Part shown: piece after piece, positions 50,585-59,722 of the stretch
Layout of the letters: every line of letters starts with the position of its first letter
Numbering within the stretch: the first letter of the stretch is position 1
Assembly: GCA_965199805.1 (NCBI GenBank)
Contig: CBDATO010000001.1
Coordinates: 1,674,001-1,738,000, forward strand
DNA: 64,000 nucleotides
Direction: 5' to 3'
Source of the DNA: DATAZK01 sp965199805
GTDB taxonomy: Bacteria > Actinomycetota > Actinomycetes > Frankiales > Frankiaceae
Notes under the pieces: generated by a model
Seen by the model: only the letters and a program-made list of their open reading frames with translations
The model's database searches: none
Told to the model about the DNA's origin: nothing
Position numbers and translations under genes: made by a program

Positions 50585-51492
50585 GCCTGCTCGACGACCT
50601 GCCCGGCGGCTTCTCGACCAGCCCCGCGAGCCGCGACACCCTGCGCGTGGCCTCGACGCGGGCCCAGCTGGCCGCCGCCCGCAGCGAGCTGGTGGGCCCG
50701 GTGTCGGTCGTCATGACGATGGGCGCGCTGCACGAGGGGCACGCCGCCCTCATCCGTGAGGCGGCCACGACCGGCACGGTCATCGCCACGATCTTCGTCA
50801 ACCCGTTGCAGTTCGGCCCCTCCGAGGACCTCGACCGCTACCCGCGCACCCTGTCGGCCGACCTGCAGCTGTGCGCCGAGGCCGGAGCCGGCCTCGTCTT
50901 CGCCCCGACCCCCGATGTCATGTATCCCGGCGGATCCCCGCTCGTACGGGTCGACCCGGGTCCGGGCGGCGCGCTGCTCGAGGGCGCGAGCCGCCCGGGG
51001 CACTTCGCCGGCATGCTCACCGTCGTCAACAAGCTGCTGCACCTGACGCGCCCCGACCGCGCGTACTTCGGGGAGAAGGACTTCCAGCAGCTCTGCCTCA
51101 TCCGGCAGATGGCCTCCGACCTCGACCTGGGCGTCGAGATCATCGGGGTACCCACCCAGCGCGACGCCGACGGCCTCGCCCTCTCCAGCCGTAACCGCTA
51201 CCTGTCACCGGCGCAGAAGCCGACCGCTCTCACCCTGTCCCGCGCGCTGCGGGCCGGGGTCGCGGCGCAGCACGGCGGGCGGCAGGCGGTGCTCGACGCG
51301 GCCCGCGGGGTGCTCGAGGCCGAGCAGACCGCCGGTGGCCTGCGCATCGACCGGCTCGACCTGATCGACCCGGCCACCCTGCAGGACGCCACCGCCGGCC
51401 CGGCCCGGCTGCTCGCCGCAGCCGTCCTGCCGGGCGCCGCCGGCCCGGTGCGGCTGATCGACAACGTCGCCGTCGACCTGGGGTCGGTCTGA
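50581..51492 (+). CDS. panC: pantothenate synthetase
   Basis: Joins pantoate and beta-alanine using ATP. The 303-residue enzyme has the nucleotide-binding MGALHEGHAALIR (HxGH), the FVNPLQFGPSEDLDRYPR block, YFGEKDFQQL and the KMSKS-like LALSSRNRYLS. ATG 50581 overlaps the DUF2520 stop and its stop overlaps the panD ATG (TGATG), so DUF2520-panC-panD are translated together. Confidence 0.96.
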   Translation: MSLLDDLPGGFSTSPASRDTLRVASTRAQLAAARSELVGPVSVVMTMGALHEGHAALIREAATTGTVIATIFVNPLQFGPSEDLDRYPRTLSADLQLCAEAGAGLVFAPTPDVMYPGGSPLVRVDPGPGGALLEGASRPGHFAGMLTVVNKLLHLTRPDRAYFGEKDFQQLCLIRQMASDLDLGVEIIGVPTQRDADGLALSSRNRYLSPAQKPTALTLSRALRAGVAAQHGGRQAVLDAARGVLEAEQTAGGLRIDRLDLIDPATLQDATAGPARLLAAAVLPGAAGPVRLIDNVAVDLGSV

Positions 51493-51962
51493 TGCAGCGC
51501 ACGATGCTCAAGTCCAAGATCCACCGGGCGACCGTCACGCAGGCCGACCTGCACTACGTCGGGTCGGTCACGGTCGACGAGGACCTCATGGACGCCGCCG
51601 ACCTGCTGGCCGGTGAGCAGGTGGCGATCGTCGACGTCACCAACGGCGCCCGCCTGGAGACGTACGTCATCGCCGGCCCGCGCGGCAGCGGCGTGATCGG
51701 CATCAACGGTGCCGCCGCCCATCTCGTGCACCCCGGTGACCTGGTCATCCTGATCGCGTACGCGGTCATGGACGACGCCGAGGCGCGGGCGTACGTACCC
51801 AACATCGTCTTCGTCGACGCGGCCAACCGCATCACCGGCCGCAGCGACGACCCGGCCGAGCCGCCGTCCATCGACGTGCTGTCGCCGGCCGCGCCCCGCC
51901 TCGTGCGCGGCGACGTCCTGCAGCCGGCGGGCGCGCCGCTCCACGGAGCGCATGTCCAGTGA
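51492..51962 (+). CDS. panD: aspartate 1-decarboxylase (pyruvoyl enzyme)
   Basis: Makes beta-alanine from aspartate. The proenzyme of 156 residues is expected to self-cleave between Gly24 and Ser25 (YVGSVTVD), with Ser25 becoming the pyruvoyl group. Lys9, Tyr22, Arg54-type residues and the GINGAAAHLV block are present. The C-terminal tail beyond about 125 residues (SIDVLSPAAPRLVRG) is longer than in E. coli and is typical of actinobacteria. Its stop overlaps the nadB GTG. Confidence 0.95.
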   Translation: MQRTMLKSKIHRATVTQADLHYVGSVTVDEDLMDAADLLAGEQVAIVDVTNGARLETYVIAGPRGSGVIGINGAAAHLVHPGDLVILIAYAVMDDAEARAYVPNIVFVDAANRITGRSDDPAEPPSIDVLSPAAPRLVRGDVLQPAGAPLHGAHVQ

Positions 51963-53662
51963 CCCGCTTCGCGCAACGGCTGCTCGCCCCGGATCCCGGC
52001 TGGACCCGTAGCGCAGACGTGGCCGTGGTCGGGTCCGGGGTCGCCGGGCTCGAGGCCGTGCTGCACGCGCGGAGCGCCGGCCTGTCGGTCGTGCTGGTCA
52101 CGAAGGCCCTGCTCGACGCCGGGTCGACCCGCTGGGCGCAGGGCGGCATCGCCGCCGCACTCGGCCCGCAGGACGATCCCGAGCAGCACCTGCGCGACAC
52201 CCTCACCGCCGGGGTCGGCATCTGCGACGAGGACGCGGTGCGGCTGCTGGTGACGGAGGGCCCGGATCGCGTACGCGAGCTGGCCGCGCTGGGCGCCGCG
52301 TTCGACCTGGCCGCCGACGGCGAGAGCTTCGCGCTCACCCGCGAGGGCGGGCACTCCCAGTTCCGCGTCGTGCACGCGGGCGGTGACGCCACCGGCCTCG
52401 AGGTGCAGCGTGCCCTGATCGCCGCCGTACGCAACGACCCTCAGGTCGAGGTCATCGAGCACGCGCTGGTGCTGGACCTGCTCCGCGGGCCCGCCGTCGG
52501 TGCGGGTCCCGCGCCCGTCGCCGGCCTGCTGCTGCACGTGCTCGGCGAGGGCAGCAGCGACGGCGTCGGCGCGATCGAGGCCCGCGCGGTCGTGCTGGCC
52601 ACCGGTGGCCTCGGGCAGCTCTTCGCGTCCACCACCAACCCGCCGGTCTCCACCGGCGACGGCGTGGCCGTCGCGCTGCGGGCCGGGGCGCAGGTGGCCG
52701 ACCTCGAGTTCGTGCAGTTCCACCCCACGGCGCTCTGGCTGGGCGGTGCCGCCCGCGGGCAGCAGCCGCTGGTCAGCGAGGCCGTACGCGGTGAGGGTGC
52801 CGTGCTGGTCGACGCCTCGGGCGCCCGGGTGATGACCGAGGACAGCCACCCGCTGCGTGACCTCGCCCCCCGCGACATCGTCACCAAGGAGATGTCGCGG
52901 GTGATGAACCGGCTGGGCACCGATCACCTGTTCCTCGACGCCCGCGGCCTCGGCGAGCAGGTGCTGCTGCAGCGCTTCCCGACCATCGTCGCCACCTGCC
53001 GGGCCAACGGCATCGACCCGGTCACCGAGCCGATCCCCGTCACCCCTGCCGCGCATTACGCGAGCGGCGGGGTGCGTACCGACCTCACCGGCCGGGCGCT
53101 CGGCGCGAGCGGCCCCATCCCCGGTCTGTACGCGTGCGGCGAGGTCGCCTGCACCGGTGTGCACGGGGCCAACCGGCTGGCGTCCAACAGCCTGCTCGAG
53201 GGCCTGGTCTTCGCCGCCCGCATCGGGCAGGCGCTGGCCACCGAGCTGCCGCCGCGCGTCGACGCGCACCTGCCGGAGGGCGCCGCCGGCCTGCTGGCCG
53301 CCGACGTGCTGCCCGACCTGCAGTCCGCGATGACCGAGGGCGCCGGGGTCCTGCGCAGCGCAGCCAGCCTCGAGGGCGCGGCCAAGGCGCTGGCCGGCCT
53401 CGGGGGCAGGGCCGGCGACACGTCCGGCCCGGAGGCCTGGGAGGCGACCAACACCCAGCTCGTGGCGAGCGCACTCGTCGCCGCCGCCGGGCTGCGTACG
53501 GAGACCCGCGGCTGCCACTGGCGCGAGGACCACCCGGGCGCCGACGACGCCGAGCTGCGCGGCCACCTCGTCACGCGCCTGACCCTCGACGCCGACGACG
53601 ACACCACGTGCGCGGCCGCGGGTGGCCGGCTGGTCACCCACTTCGTGCCGCTCGCCGGCTGA
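51959..53662 (+). CDS. nadB: L-aspartate oxidase
   Basis: Flavoenzyme of 567 residues that converts aspartate to iminoaspartate, first step of NAD synthesis. The FAD motif is VAVVGSGVAGLEAVL, with STRWAQGGIAAAL, the succinate-dehydrogenase-like VQFHPTALW, and HGANRLASNSLLEGLVFAARIG. The C-terminal helical domain is complete. It overlaps panD, so use of aspartate for CoA and NAD precursors is linked genetically. nadA is not in this window. Confidence 0.95.
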   Translation: MTRFAQRLLAPDPGWTRSADVAVVGSGVAGLEAVLHARSAGLSVVLVTKALLDAGSTRWAQGGIAAALGPQDDPEQHLRDTLTAGVGICDEDAVRLLVTEGPDRVRELAALGAAFDLAADGESFALTREGGHSQFRVVHAGGDATGLEVQRALIAAVRNDPQVEVIEHALVLDLLRGPAVGAGPAPVAGLLLHVLGEGSSDGVGAIEARAVVLATGGLGQLFASTTNPPVSTGDGVAVALRAGAQVADLEFVQFHPTALWLGGAARGQQPLVSEAVRGEGAVLVDASGARVMTEDSHPLRDLAPRDIVTKEMSRVMNRLGTDHLFLDARGLGEQVLLQRFPTIVATCRANGIDPVTEPIPVTPAAHYASGGVRTDLTGRALGASGPIPGLYACGEVACTGVHGANRLASNSLLEGLVFAARIGQALATELPPRVDAHLPEGAAGLLAADVLPDLQSAMTEGAGVLRSAASLEGAAKALAGLGGRAGDTSGPEAWEATNTQLVASALVAAAGLRTETRGCHWREDHPGADDAELRGHLVTRLTLDADDDTTCAAAGGRLVTHFVPLAG

Positions 53663-53676
53663 CGGCAGGAGGACCC

Positions 53677-54558
53677 ATGTCCGCAATCGCGTGGCCCGAC
53701 GGGCTGGACCCCGCCGCCGTCGCCGACCTGGTCGATCGCGCTCTCGCCGAGGACCTCGGTGTTGAAGACTTCGGCGGCGGCGTCGACGTGACCAGTGCGG
53801 CCACCATCCCGGCCGACCTGATCGGCACCGCAGACGTGCGTACGCGAGCGGCCGGGGTCGTCGCCGGCCTCCCGGTGGCGGCGCTCGTCCTCGAACGCGC
53901 CGGCGCCGAGGTGGTGGGCGTGCGCGCCGACGGCGACCGCGTGCAGCCCGGTGACGTGGTGCTCACCGCCACCGGGCCCGTCTCGCGGCTGCTCACCGTC
54001 GAGCGCACCATGCTCAACCTGCTCTGCCACCTGTCCGGCATCGCCACCCTCACGGCGAGCTGGGCAGAGGCGATCGCCGGCACCAAGGCCCGGGTGCGTG
54101 ACACCCGCAAGACCACCCCCGGCCTGCGGGCGCTGGAGAAGTACGCCGTGCGCTGCGGCGGCGGGGTCAACCACCGGATGGGGCTCTGGGACGCGGCGCT
54201 GGTGAAGGACAACCACGTCGCTGCCGCCGGCGGGGTCGCCGCCGCGTTCGCCGCCGTGCGATCCGCGTACCCGGGGCTGCCGGTGGAGGTCGAGTGCGAC
54301 ACCGTCGCCCAGGTCGAGGAGGCCATCGCCGCGGGCGCCGACCTGATCCTGCTCGACAACATGTCGACCGCCGACCTGGTCACATGCGTCGAGCTGGCAC
54401 CGGAGTCGACCCTGCTGGAGGCGTCGGGCGGGCTGACTCTCGACACGGCCGCCGCGGTGGCGGCCACCGGGGTCGACTACATCGCGGTCGGCGGGCTCAC
54501 CCACTCGGCGCCCATCCTCGATCTCGGTCTGGACCTGCGCAGTCAGGGGCTCGGCTGA
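53677..54558 (+). CDS. nadC: nicotinate-nucleotide pyrophosphorylase (carboxylating), quinolinate phosphoribosyltransferase
   Basis: Converts quinolinate and PRPP to nicotinate mononucleotide. The 293-residue protein has RDTRKTTPGLRALEKYAV, CGGGVNHRMGLWDAALVKDNH and LLDNMSTADL, the substrate and phosphate sites of the family. ATG 53677 has GGAGGACCC upstream, unlike its GTGA-linked neighbours. Its stop overlaps the coaX ATG. Confidence 0.95.
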   Translation: MSAIAWPDGLDPAAVADLVDRALAEDLGVEDFGGGVDVTSAATIPADLIGTADVRTRAAGVVAGLPVAALVLERAGAEVVGVRADGDRVQPGDVVLTATGPVSRLLTVERTMLNLLCHLSGIATLTASWAEAIAGTKARVRDTRKTTPGLRALEKYAVRCGGGVNHRMGLWDAALVKDNHVAAAGGVAAAFAAVRSAYPGLPVEVECDTVAQVEEAIAAGADLILLDNMSTADLVTCVELAPESTLLEASGGLTLDTAAAVAATGVDYIAVGGLTHSAPILDLGLDLRSQGLG

Positions 54559-55334
54559 TGCTGCTGACCGTCGACATCGGCAACACCAACACCGTCCTCG
54601 GGGTCTTCGCCGGTGAGCGGCTGGTCGACTCGTGGCGGGTGCGTACCGCGCCCACCGCGACCTCCGACGAGCTCGCGCTGCTCTACCGCGGGCTGCTCAC
54701 CGACGTGCCGGTCGACGGCATCTCGGTGTGCTCGACCGTGCCCTCGCAGCTGCGCGAGGTCCGCCGGATGTGCGCGCGCTGGTATCCCGGCGTCGACTCG
54801 GTCGTGGTCGAGCCGGGCATCCGCACCGGCGTCCCGATCCTCACCGACAACCCGAAGGAGGTGGGCGCCGACCGGATCATGAACACGCTGGCGGCCCACC
54901 ACCTGTACGGCGGGCCGTGCATCGTCGTCGACTTCGGCACGTCCACCAACCTCGACGTGGTCAGCCGGCGCGGGGAGTTCCTCGGCGGCGCGCTCGCCCC
55001 CGGCATCGAGATCTCCCTGGACGCCCTCGCCTCGCGGGCCGCCCAGCTGCGCAAGGTGGAGCTCAACGAGCCGCGCTCGCCGATCGGCAAGTCGACGGTC
55101 GAGGCGCTGCAGAGCGGGATGGTCTACGGCGTCGCCGGCTCGGTCGACGGCCTGGTCAAGCGGATCACCGCCGAGCTGGGTGAGCCGGCGACCGTGATCG
55201 CGACCGGCGGCCTCGCTCCCCTGGTGCTGTCGGTCAGCGAGACGCTCGACCACCACGAGCCCGATCTCACCCTCATCGGGCTGCGGCTGGTCTTCGAGCG
55301 CAACGTCGACCCGGTGACCGGCCCGTACGGCTGA
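54558..55334 (+). CDS. coaX: type III pantothenate kinase
   Basis: Phosphorylates pantothenate, first step of CoA synthesis. The 258-residue protein has the ATPase-fold N-terminus LTVDIGNTNTVLGVF, the acetate-kinase-like IVVDFGTSTNLDVVS and GALAPGIEISLDAL. ATG 54558 overlaps the nadC stop. It ends the operon that runs DUF2520-panC-panD-nadB-nadC-coaX. Convergent with the iclR gene with six bases between them. Confidence 0.95.
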   Translation: MLLTVDIGNTNTVLGVFAGERLVDSWRVRTAPTATSDELALLYRGLLTDVPVDGISVCSTVPSQLREVRRMCARWYPGVDSVVVEPGIRTGVPILTDNPKEVGADRIMNTLAAHHLYGGPCIVVDFGTSTNLDVVSRRGEFLGGALAPGIEISLDALASRAAQLRKVELNEPRSPIGKSTVEALQSGMVYGVAGSVDGLVKRITAELGEPATVIATGGLAPLVLSVSETLDHHEPDLTLIGLRLVFERNVDPVTGPYG

Positions 55335-55340
55335 GCCCGG

Positions 55341-56093
55341 TCAGCCGGTAGCGGCCGGCACGCCCGGGACCCCGAGCTCGGCGCCGATGGCCGCGGCACA
55401 CGCGACGACGGCGGCGCCCAGCACGCTCTCGCGTACCTCTGCGTCGGCCACGAACAGGGCGACGGCGGCGACCGGCACGTCGTACTGCAGGATCGGCGCG
55501 GCGACCACGGAGACCTCGGGCTGGTACTCGCCGCGGATCACGGCGTAGCCGACCTGCTCGGCCCGCTCCACCTCGGCGAGTACCGCGTCGGGGGCGGTGA
55601 GCGAGTTCGGCGTGTACCGGCGCAGCGCCCGGTCGAGCAGCTCGGTGCGGGTGGCGAGCGGCAGCCGGCTGAGGATGGCCCGCCCGGCGGCACTGACGTG
55701 CACCGGCAGCGGGCCGAGCGACTCCTCGACCGCCTTGAGCATGGAGGCCTCCGGCGGCCCCGCGACCAGCACCATGTGGTCGCCGTCGAGCACCAGCAGA
55801 CCGACCCCGAAGCCGGTCGATTCGCGGAGCGCGTCGAGGTGCGGCCGGGCAGCCTCACGAACGGCGACGACGTCGGGCGCGGCATCGGCGAGCAGCGCGA
55901 AGCGGGCGCTCACCACCCAGCGGCCCGGCTCGGCCACGTCCTGGCGCAGCCAGCCCGCAGCGGCCAACGCGGCAAGCGCGCGCTGCACCGACGCCTTGGG
56001 CACCTCGAGCCGCCGCGAGAGCTCGGACAGGCCGATCGGCTGGGCGGCGGCGACGGCCTCGAAGACCCGGATCGTCGTCGCCACGCTCTTCAC
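55341..56093 (-). CDS. IclR-family transcriptional regulator
   Basis: 250-residue regulator. The winged-helix N-terminus is TIRVFEAVAAAQPIGLSELSRRLEVPKASVQRALAALAAAGWL. The effector domain follows, with VSAAGRAILSRL and APILQYDVPVAAVALFV. The start GTG 56093 is the one that directly precedes the conserved domain; the frame upstream is unused. It diverges from the CoA-transferase gene, with which it shares a 60-bp region containing two copies of GGACCGAT, and so probably regulates that catabolic operon, likely in response to an aromatic or terpenoid acid or its CoA ester. Confidence 0.88.
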   Translation of the reverse strand: MKSVATTIRVFEAVAAAQPIGLSELSRRLEVPKASVQRALAALAAAGWLRQDVAEPGRWVVSARFALLADAAPDVVAVREAARPHLDALRESTGFGVGLLVLDGDHMVLVAGPPEASMLKAVEESLGPLPVHVSAAGRAILSRLPLATRTELLDRALRRYTPNSLTAPDAVLAEVERAEQVGYAVIRGEYQPEVSVVAAPILQYDVPVAAVALFVADAEVRESVLGAAVVACAAAIGAELGVPGVPAATG

Positions 56094-56094
56094 C

Positions 56095-56135
56095 GGACCG
56101 ATTCTTGCACGGGCCGGTTCACATCGTGGACCGAT
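56095..56135. promoter_or_regulatory. candidate IclR operator, direct repeats in the divergent region
   Basis: GGACCGAT occurs at 56095-56102 and 56128-56135, in direct orientation 33 bp apart (about three helical turns), in the region between iclR and the CoA-transferase gene and just upstream of the latter's -10 box. Confidence 0.4.
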
Positions 56136-56141
56136 CCGTAC

Positions 56142-56147
56142 TACGGT
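56142..56147 (+). promoter_or_regulatory. leaderless-type -10 box for the CoA-transferase gene
   Basis: TACGGT is followed by exactly six bases and then GTG 56154; no Shine-Dalgarno between. Confidence 0.5.
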
Positions 56148-56153
56148 GCTCGC

Positions 56154-58529
56154 GTGCCAGAGCTGAGCGGTCTCGCTGTCGTCGACGCCTCGAGCTCGTT
56201 GAGCGGTGCGTACTGCGCCAAGCTCTTCAGCGACGCAGGCGCCACGGTCACGATCGTCGAGCCGAGCCCCTCCACCGGACAGCAAGGCGCAGCCATGCGG
56301 GGCTGGGCCTGGGACCACGAGGTGCCGGACGGCGAGACGGGTGCCCTGTTCCGCTACCTGCGGCACGGCCAGCGCTCGGTCACCCGGGTCGATCCCGCGC
56401 TGATCGCCGCCGCCGACCTCGTGATCGTCGACGGCAGCGGCCCGCTCGGTGACCCGGCCGCGTTCGCCGCGGCCCACCCCGAGCTCGTCGTCGTCAGCTT
56501 CACGCCGTACGGGCTCACGGGTCCGTACGCCGACCGCCCGGCCAGCGAGTTCACGCTGCAGGCCGACTCCGGCGCGCTCGCCATCCGCGGCACGCTCGAC
56601 CGCCCGCCGATGCAGATGGGCGGCCGGGTCGCGGAGTGGGTCGCGGGGGCGTACGCCGGTGTGGGGGCGCTCGCCGCCCGGCGCCGCCAGGCCCGTACCG
56701 GGCTCGGTGAGCTCGTCGACGTGTCGCTGTGCGAGGTCGCGAACGTCACCGGCAGCAACTTCGCCGACCTGCACGACTCGCTGCACGGCCGCCCGGTGCA
56801 CGAGCGCGCCGCCCGCACCATCGAGCTGCCCTCGATCGAGCCGACCCTCGACGGCTGGGTCGGCGTCAACACCAACACCCGCGAGCAGTTCGACTCGTTC
56901 TGCCTGCTCATCGAGCGGCCCGACCTCAGCGATAGCCCCGACGAGTGGGCCAAGATCCCGAGCCGGCAGGCCGGCGCCGCGGAGTGGAACGCCATCGTCC
57001 GCGCCTGGACGACGCAGCACACCACCGCCGAGATCGTCGAGAAGGCCGCGCTGCTGCGCATCCCGGTCGCCCCGGTCTCCGACGGCGAGGCGGTGCTCGC
57101 CCTGGAGCAGGCGGTCGCCCGCGCATTCTTCGTCGATGCCCCGGACGGTGGCGACGGGGTCCGGTTCCGGATGCCGCGCCGGCCGTACCTGATCGACGGG
57201 GAGCGCTCGGAGCTCCCGGGGCGCGCACCGCGCGTCGGCGAGCACGACGGCGCCGCGGCTCCGACCGGCACCCGCCCACCCTTGCAGCCGGGCACCCCGC
57301 GCTCGAAGCCGCTCGAGGGCGTCAAGGTGCTCGACCTGACGGCCTGGTGGGCCGGGCCGACTGCCACCGGGGTGCTCGCCACCCTGGGCGCCGACACGGT
57401 GCACGTGGAGTCGATCAAGCGTATGGACGGCTTGCGCATGTCGGGCGGCATGTTCTTCGGCCGCGAGCAGTGGTGGGAGTACAGCGGCTTCTTCCTGTCG
57501 GCCAACGTGAACAAGTCCGGCGTCACCATCGACATGAACGCGTCGGCCGGCCGCGAGCTGGCCTTGCGGATGATCCGCAAGGCCGACCTGATCATCGAGA
57601 ACTTCACCCCGCGCGTGATGGAGAACTTCGGGCTGGACTGGGAGACCATCCACGCCACCAACCCGCGGGCCGTCCTGGTGCGCATGCCCGCATTCGGGCT
57701 GTCCGGCCCATGGCGCGACCGTCCCGGCTTCGCCCAGACGATGGAGCAGATCACCGGCCTGGCCTGGCTCACCGGCTTCCCGGACGACCAGCCGCGGATC
57801 CAGCGCGGGCCGTGCGACCCCAACGGCGGCCTGCACGCCGCCTACGCCGCGCTGATCGGCCTGGCGCACCGCGACCGTACGGGGGTCGGCTGCCTGGTCG
57901 AGGCCCCGATGTTCGAGGCGGCGCTGTCGGTGGCGGCCGAGGCGGCGATCGAGTGGTCGGCCTACGGCCACCGGGTCGCCCGCGACGGCAACCGCAGCCC
58001 GGAGTACGCACCGCAGGGTCTGTACGCGACCGCCGAGCCCGAGCAGTGGCTGGCCGTCTCGGTGGCGAGCGACGAGCAGTGGCGCACCTTCGCCGACCTG
58101 ATCGACCGGCCCGACCTCGGCGCCGACCCGGAGCTCGCCACCCGCGCCGGGCGCCGCGCCGCACACGACCGGCTGGATGCGGCCGTCGCCGCGTGGGCCG
58201 CACCGCTGGAGCAGGGCAAGGCCGTCGAGATCCTGCTCGCCGCCGGCATCCCGGCCGCCCCGGCTACCGACCCGCGGCTCACGTCCGAGCACCCGCAGCT
58301 GATCGACCGCGGCTTCTACGAGCGGCCTATGCACCCGGTGGTCGGCACCCACCCGATCCCGACGCTGCCGTGGCGCGCCACCGGCGTCGACTCCTGGATC
58401 GACCGGCCCGCCCCCACCGTCGGCCAGCACAACGCCGACGTCCTGACCCGCTGGATCGGCTGCACCGCCGACGAGCTCACCGCCCTCGAGAACGACCTCG
58501 TGATCGGAACCCGACCCCTCGGGGTCTGA
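56154..58529 (+). CDS. tandem CaiB/BaiF-type CoA transferase (two domains fused)
   Basis: 791-residue protein with two type III CoA-transferase domains, about 1-385 and 395-791, joined by a proline-rich linker near 380-393. The first includes VVDASSSLSGAYCAKLFSDAG and RTGLGELVDVSLCE; the second includes VLDLTAWWAGPTATGVLATLGAD and EAPMFEAALSV. At the position of the catalytic Asp known from formyl-CoA transferase, both domains have Glu (Glu194 and Glu588), as some CaiB-like proteins do. It would move CoA onto a carboxylic acid substrate. GTG 56154, with a leaderless-type promoter. First gene of the operon. Confidence 0.88.
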   Translation: MPELSGLAVVDASSSLSGAYCAKLFSDAGATVTIVEPSPSTGQQGAAMRGWAWDHEVPDGETGALFRYLRHGQRSVTRVDPALIAAADLVIVDGSGPLGDPAAFAAAHPELVVVSFTPYGLTGPYADRPASEFTLQADSGALAIRGTLDRPPMQMGGRVAEWVAGAYAGVGALAARRRQARTGLGELVDVSLCEVANVTGSNFADLHDSLHGRPVHERAARTIELPSIEPTLDGWVGVNTNTREQFDSFCLLIERPDLSDSPDEWAKIPSRQAGAAEWNAIVRAWTTQHTTAEIVEKAALLRIPVAPVSDGEAVLALEQAVARAFFVDAPDGGDGVRFRMPRRPYLIDGERSELPGRAPRVGEHDGAAAPTGTRPPLQPGTPRSKPLEGVKVLDLTAWWAGPTATGVLATLGADTVHVESIKRMDGLRMSGGMFFGREQWWEYSGFFLSANVNKSGVTIDMNASAGRELALRMIRKADLIIENFTPRVMENFGLDWETIHATNPRAVLVRMPAFGLSGPWRDRPGFAQTMEQITGLAWLTGFPDDQPRIQRGPCDPNGGLHAAYAALIGLAHRDRTGVGCLVEAPMFEAALSVAAEAAIEWSAYGHRVARDGNRSPEYAPQGLYATAEPEQWLAVSVASDEQWRTFADLIDRPDLGADPELATRAGRRAAHDRLDAAVAAWAAPLEQGKAVEILLAAGIPAAPATDPRLTSEHPQLIDRGFYERPMHPVVGTHPIPTLPWRATGVDSWIDRPAPTVGQHNADVLTRWIGCTADELTALENDLVIGTRPLGV

Positions 58530-58546
58530 AAGCAAAGGACAGCGCC

Positions 58547-59722
58547 ATGACCGCAGACCTCTTCGACCGCACCCGCGTGGTCGACGTCGACACCCACCTC
58601 ACCGAGCCGCCGGACGTGTGGACCGCCCGCACTCCGCTGAGCCGCCGCGACGAGGTGCCGCACATCGAGCGCATCGACGGCCGCGACACCTGGATGGCGG
58701 CCGGTGAGCGGCTCGGGTCCCCCGGCTTCTACTCGATGGCCGGCCACGACGGCGTCATGCCGGCGTCGATCCCCGAGACGTACGCCGACATCGACCCGGC
58801 GATGTACGACGCCAAGGCCCGGCTGGAGTTCCTCGACGCCGAGGGCATCGACGCCCAGGTGCTCTACCCCAACGTCGGCGGCTTCGGCAACGGCTACTTC
58901 CTGCGCCTCGGCGACCGGGAGCTCGTCGCGCAGTGCGTACGCGCGTACAACGACTTCCTCACCGACTGGACCTCCGCCGACCCCGACCGGCTGATCGCCA
59001 TCACCGCTCTGCCGTTCTGGGACATCGACCTGTCCATCTCCGAGCTGCAGCGCTGCGCCGAGAACGGCCACCGCGCGGTCAACTTCTGCAACCAGCCGCA
59101 GGACTACGGGATGCCGCCGCTGGCGCACACCCACTGGGACCCGATCTGGACCGCGGCGCAGGAGGCCGGCCTGCCGGTCAACTTCCACGTCGGCGGCGGC
59201 TCGATGGGCACCCAGTTCGTCGACACCGCGGGCATGGGCTGGATGACGAACTTCGCCAAGGTCTCGTCGCTGATCTTCATGGACAACATGCGCTGCGTGA
59301 CCGACCTGATCTTCGGCGGCGTGTGCCACCGCTTCCCCGACCTGAAGTTCGTCTCGGTGGAATCGGGCGTCGGGTGGATCCCCTCGGCCCTCGAGACCTT
59401 CGACTGGCAGTGGAAGGGTGGCGGCGTGCGGCTCGAGCACCCGGAGTACGACCTGCTGCCGAGCGAGTACTTCCAGCGCCAGGTCTACGGCTGCTTCTGG
59501 TTCGAGGAGCAGACGGCGCGCGACGCGATCGCGCAGTACCCGGACAACCTCATGTTCGAGACCGACTACCCGCACCCGACGTGCCAGCACCCGGGCCCGA
59601 AGTCGCCGGCGCAGCGGCCGCGGGAGTTCGCCGAGCGCGTCTTCAGCGGCTTCTCGGACGAGGTCACCGAGAAGGTCCTGCACGGTAACGCCGACAAGCT
59701 CTACAAGCTCAACGGCTCGTGA
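58547..59722 (+). CDS. amidohydrolase 2 (ACMSD-like) metal-dependent hydrolase/decarboxylase
   Basis: 391-residue TIM-barrel protein of the amidohydrolase-related family. The metal-binding features are DVDTHLTEPPDVW near the N-terminus, the His in PVNFHVGGG, and FETDYPHPT (Asp) near the C-terminus. The middle has LPFWDIDLSISELQRC. Family members decarboxylate or hydrolyse ring and keto-acid intermediates; substrate unknown here. ATG 58547 is 17 bp after the CoA-transferase stop and the gene's end overlaps the crotonase GTG, so the three form an operon. Confidence 0.85.
   Translation: MTADLFDRTRVVDVDTHLTEPPDVWTARTPLSRRDEVPHIERIDGRDTWMAAGERLGSPGFYSMAGHDGVMPASIPETYADIDPAMYDAKARLEFLDAEGIDAQVLYPNVGGFGNGYFLRLGDRELVAQCVRAYNDFLTDWTSADPDRLIAITALPFWDIDLSISELQRCAENGHRAVNFCNQPQDYGMPPLAHTHWDPIWTAAQEAGLPVNFHVGGGSMGTQFVDTAGMGWMTNFAKVSSLIFMDNMRCVTDLIFGGVCHRFPDLKFVSVESGVGWIPSALETFDWQWKGGGVRLEHPEYDLLPSEYFQRQVYGCFWFEEQTARDAIAQYPDNLMFETDYPHPTCQHPGPKSPAQRPREFAERVFSGFSDEVTEKVLHGNADKLYKLNGS

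Noticed and set aside
55341..58535. A 1064-codon minus frame that would fuse an N-terminal extension to the IclR regulator
   Set aside because: The extension is antisense to the CoA-transferase gene and low in family signals; the IclR domain starts properly at GTG 56093.
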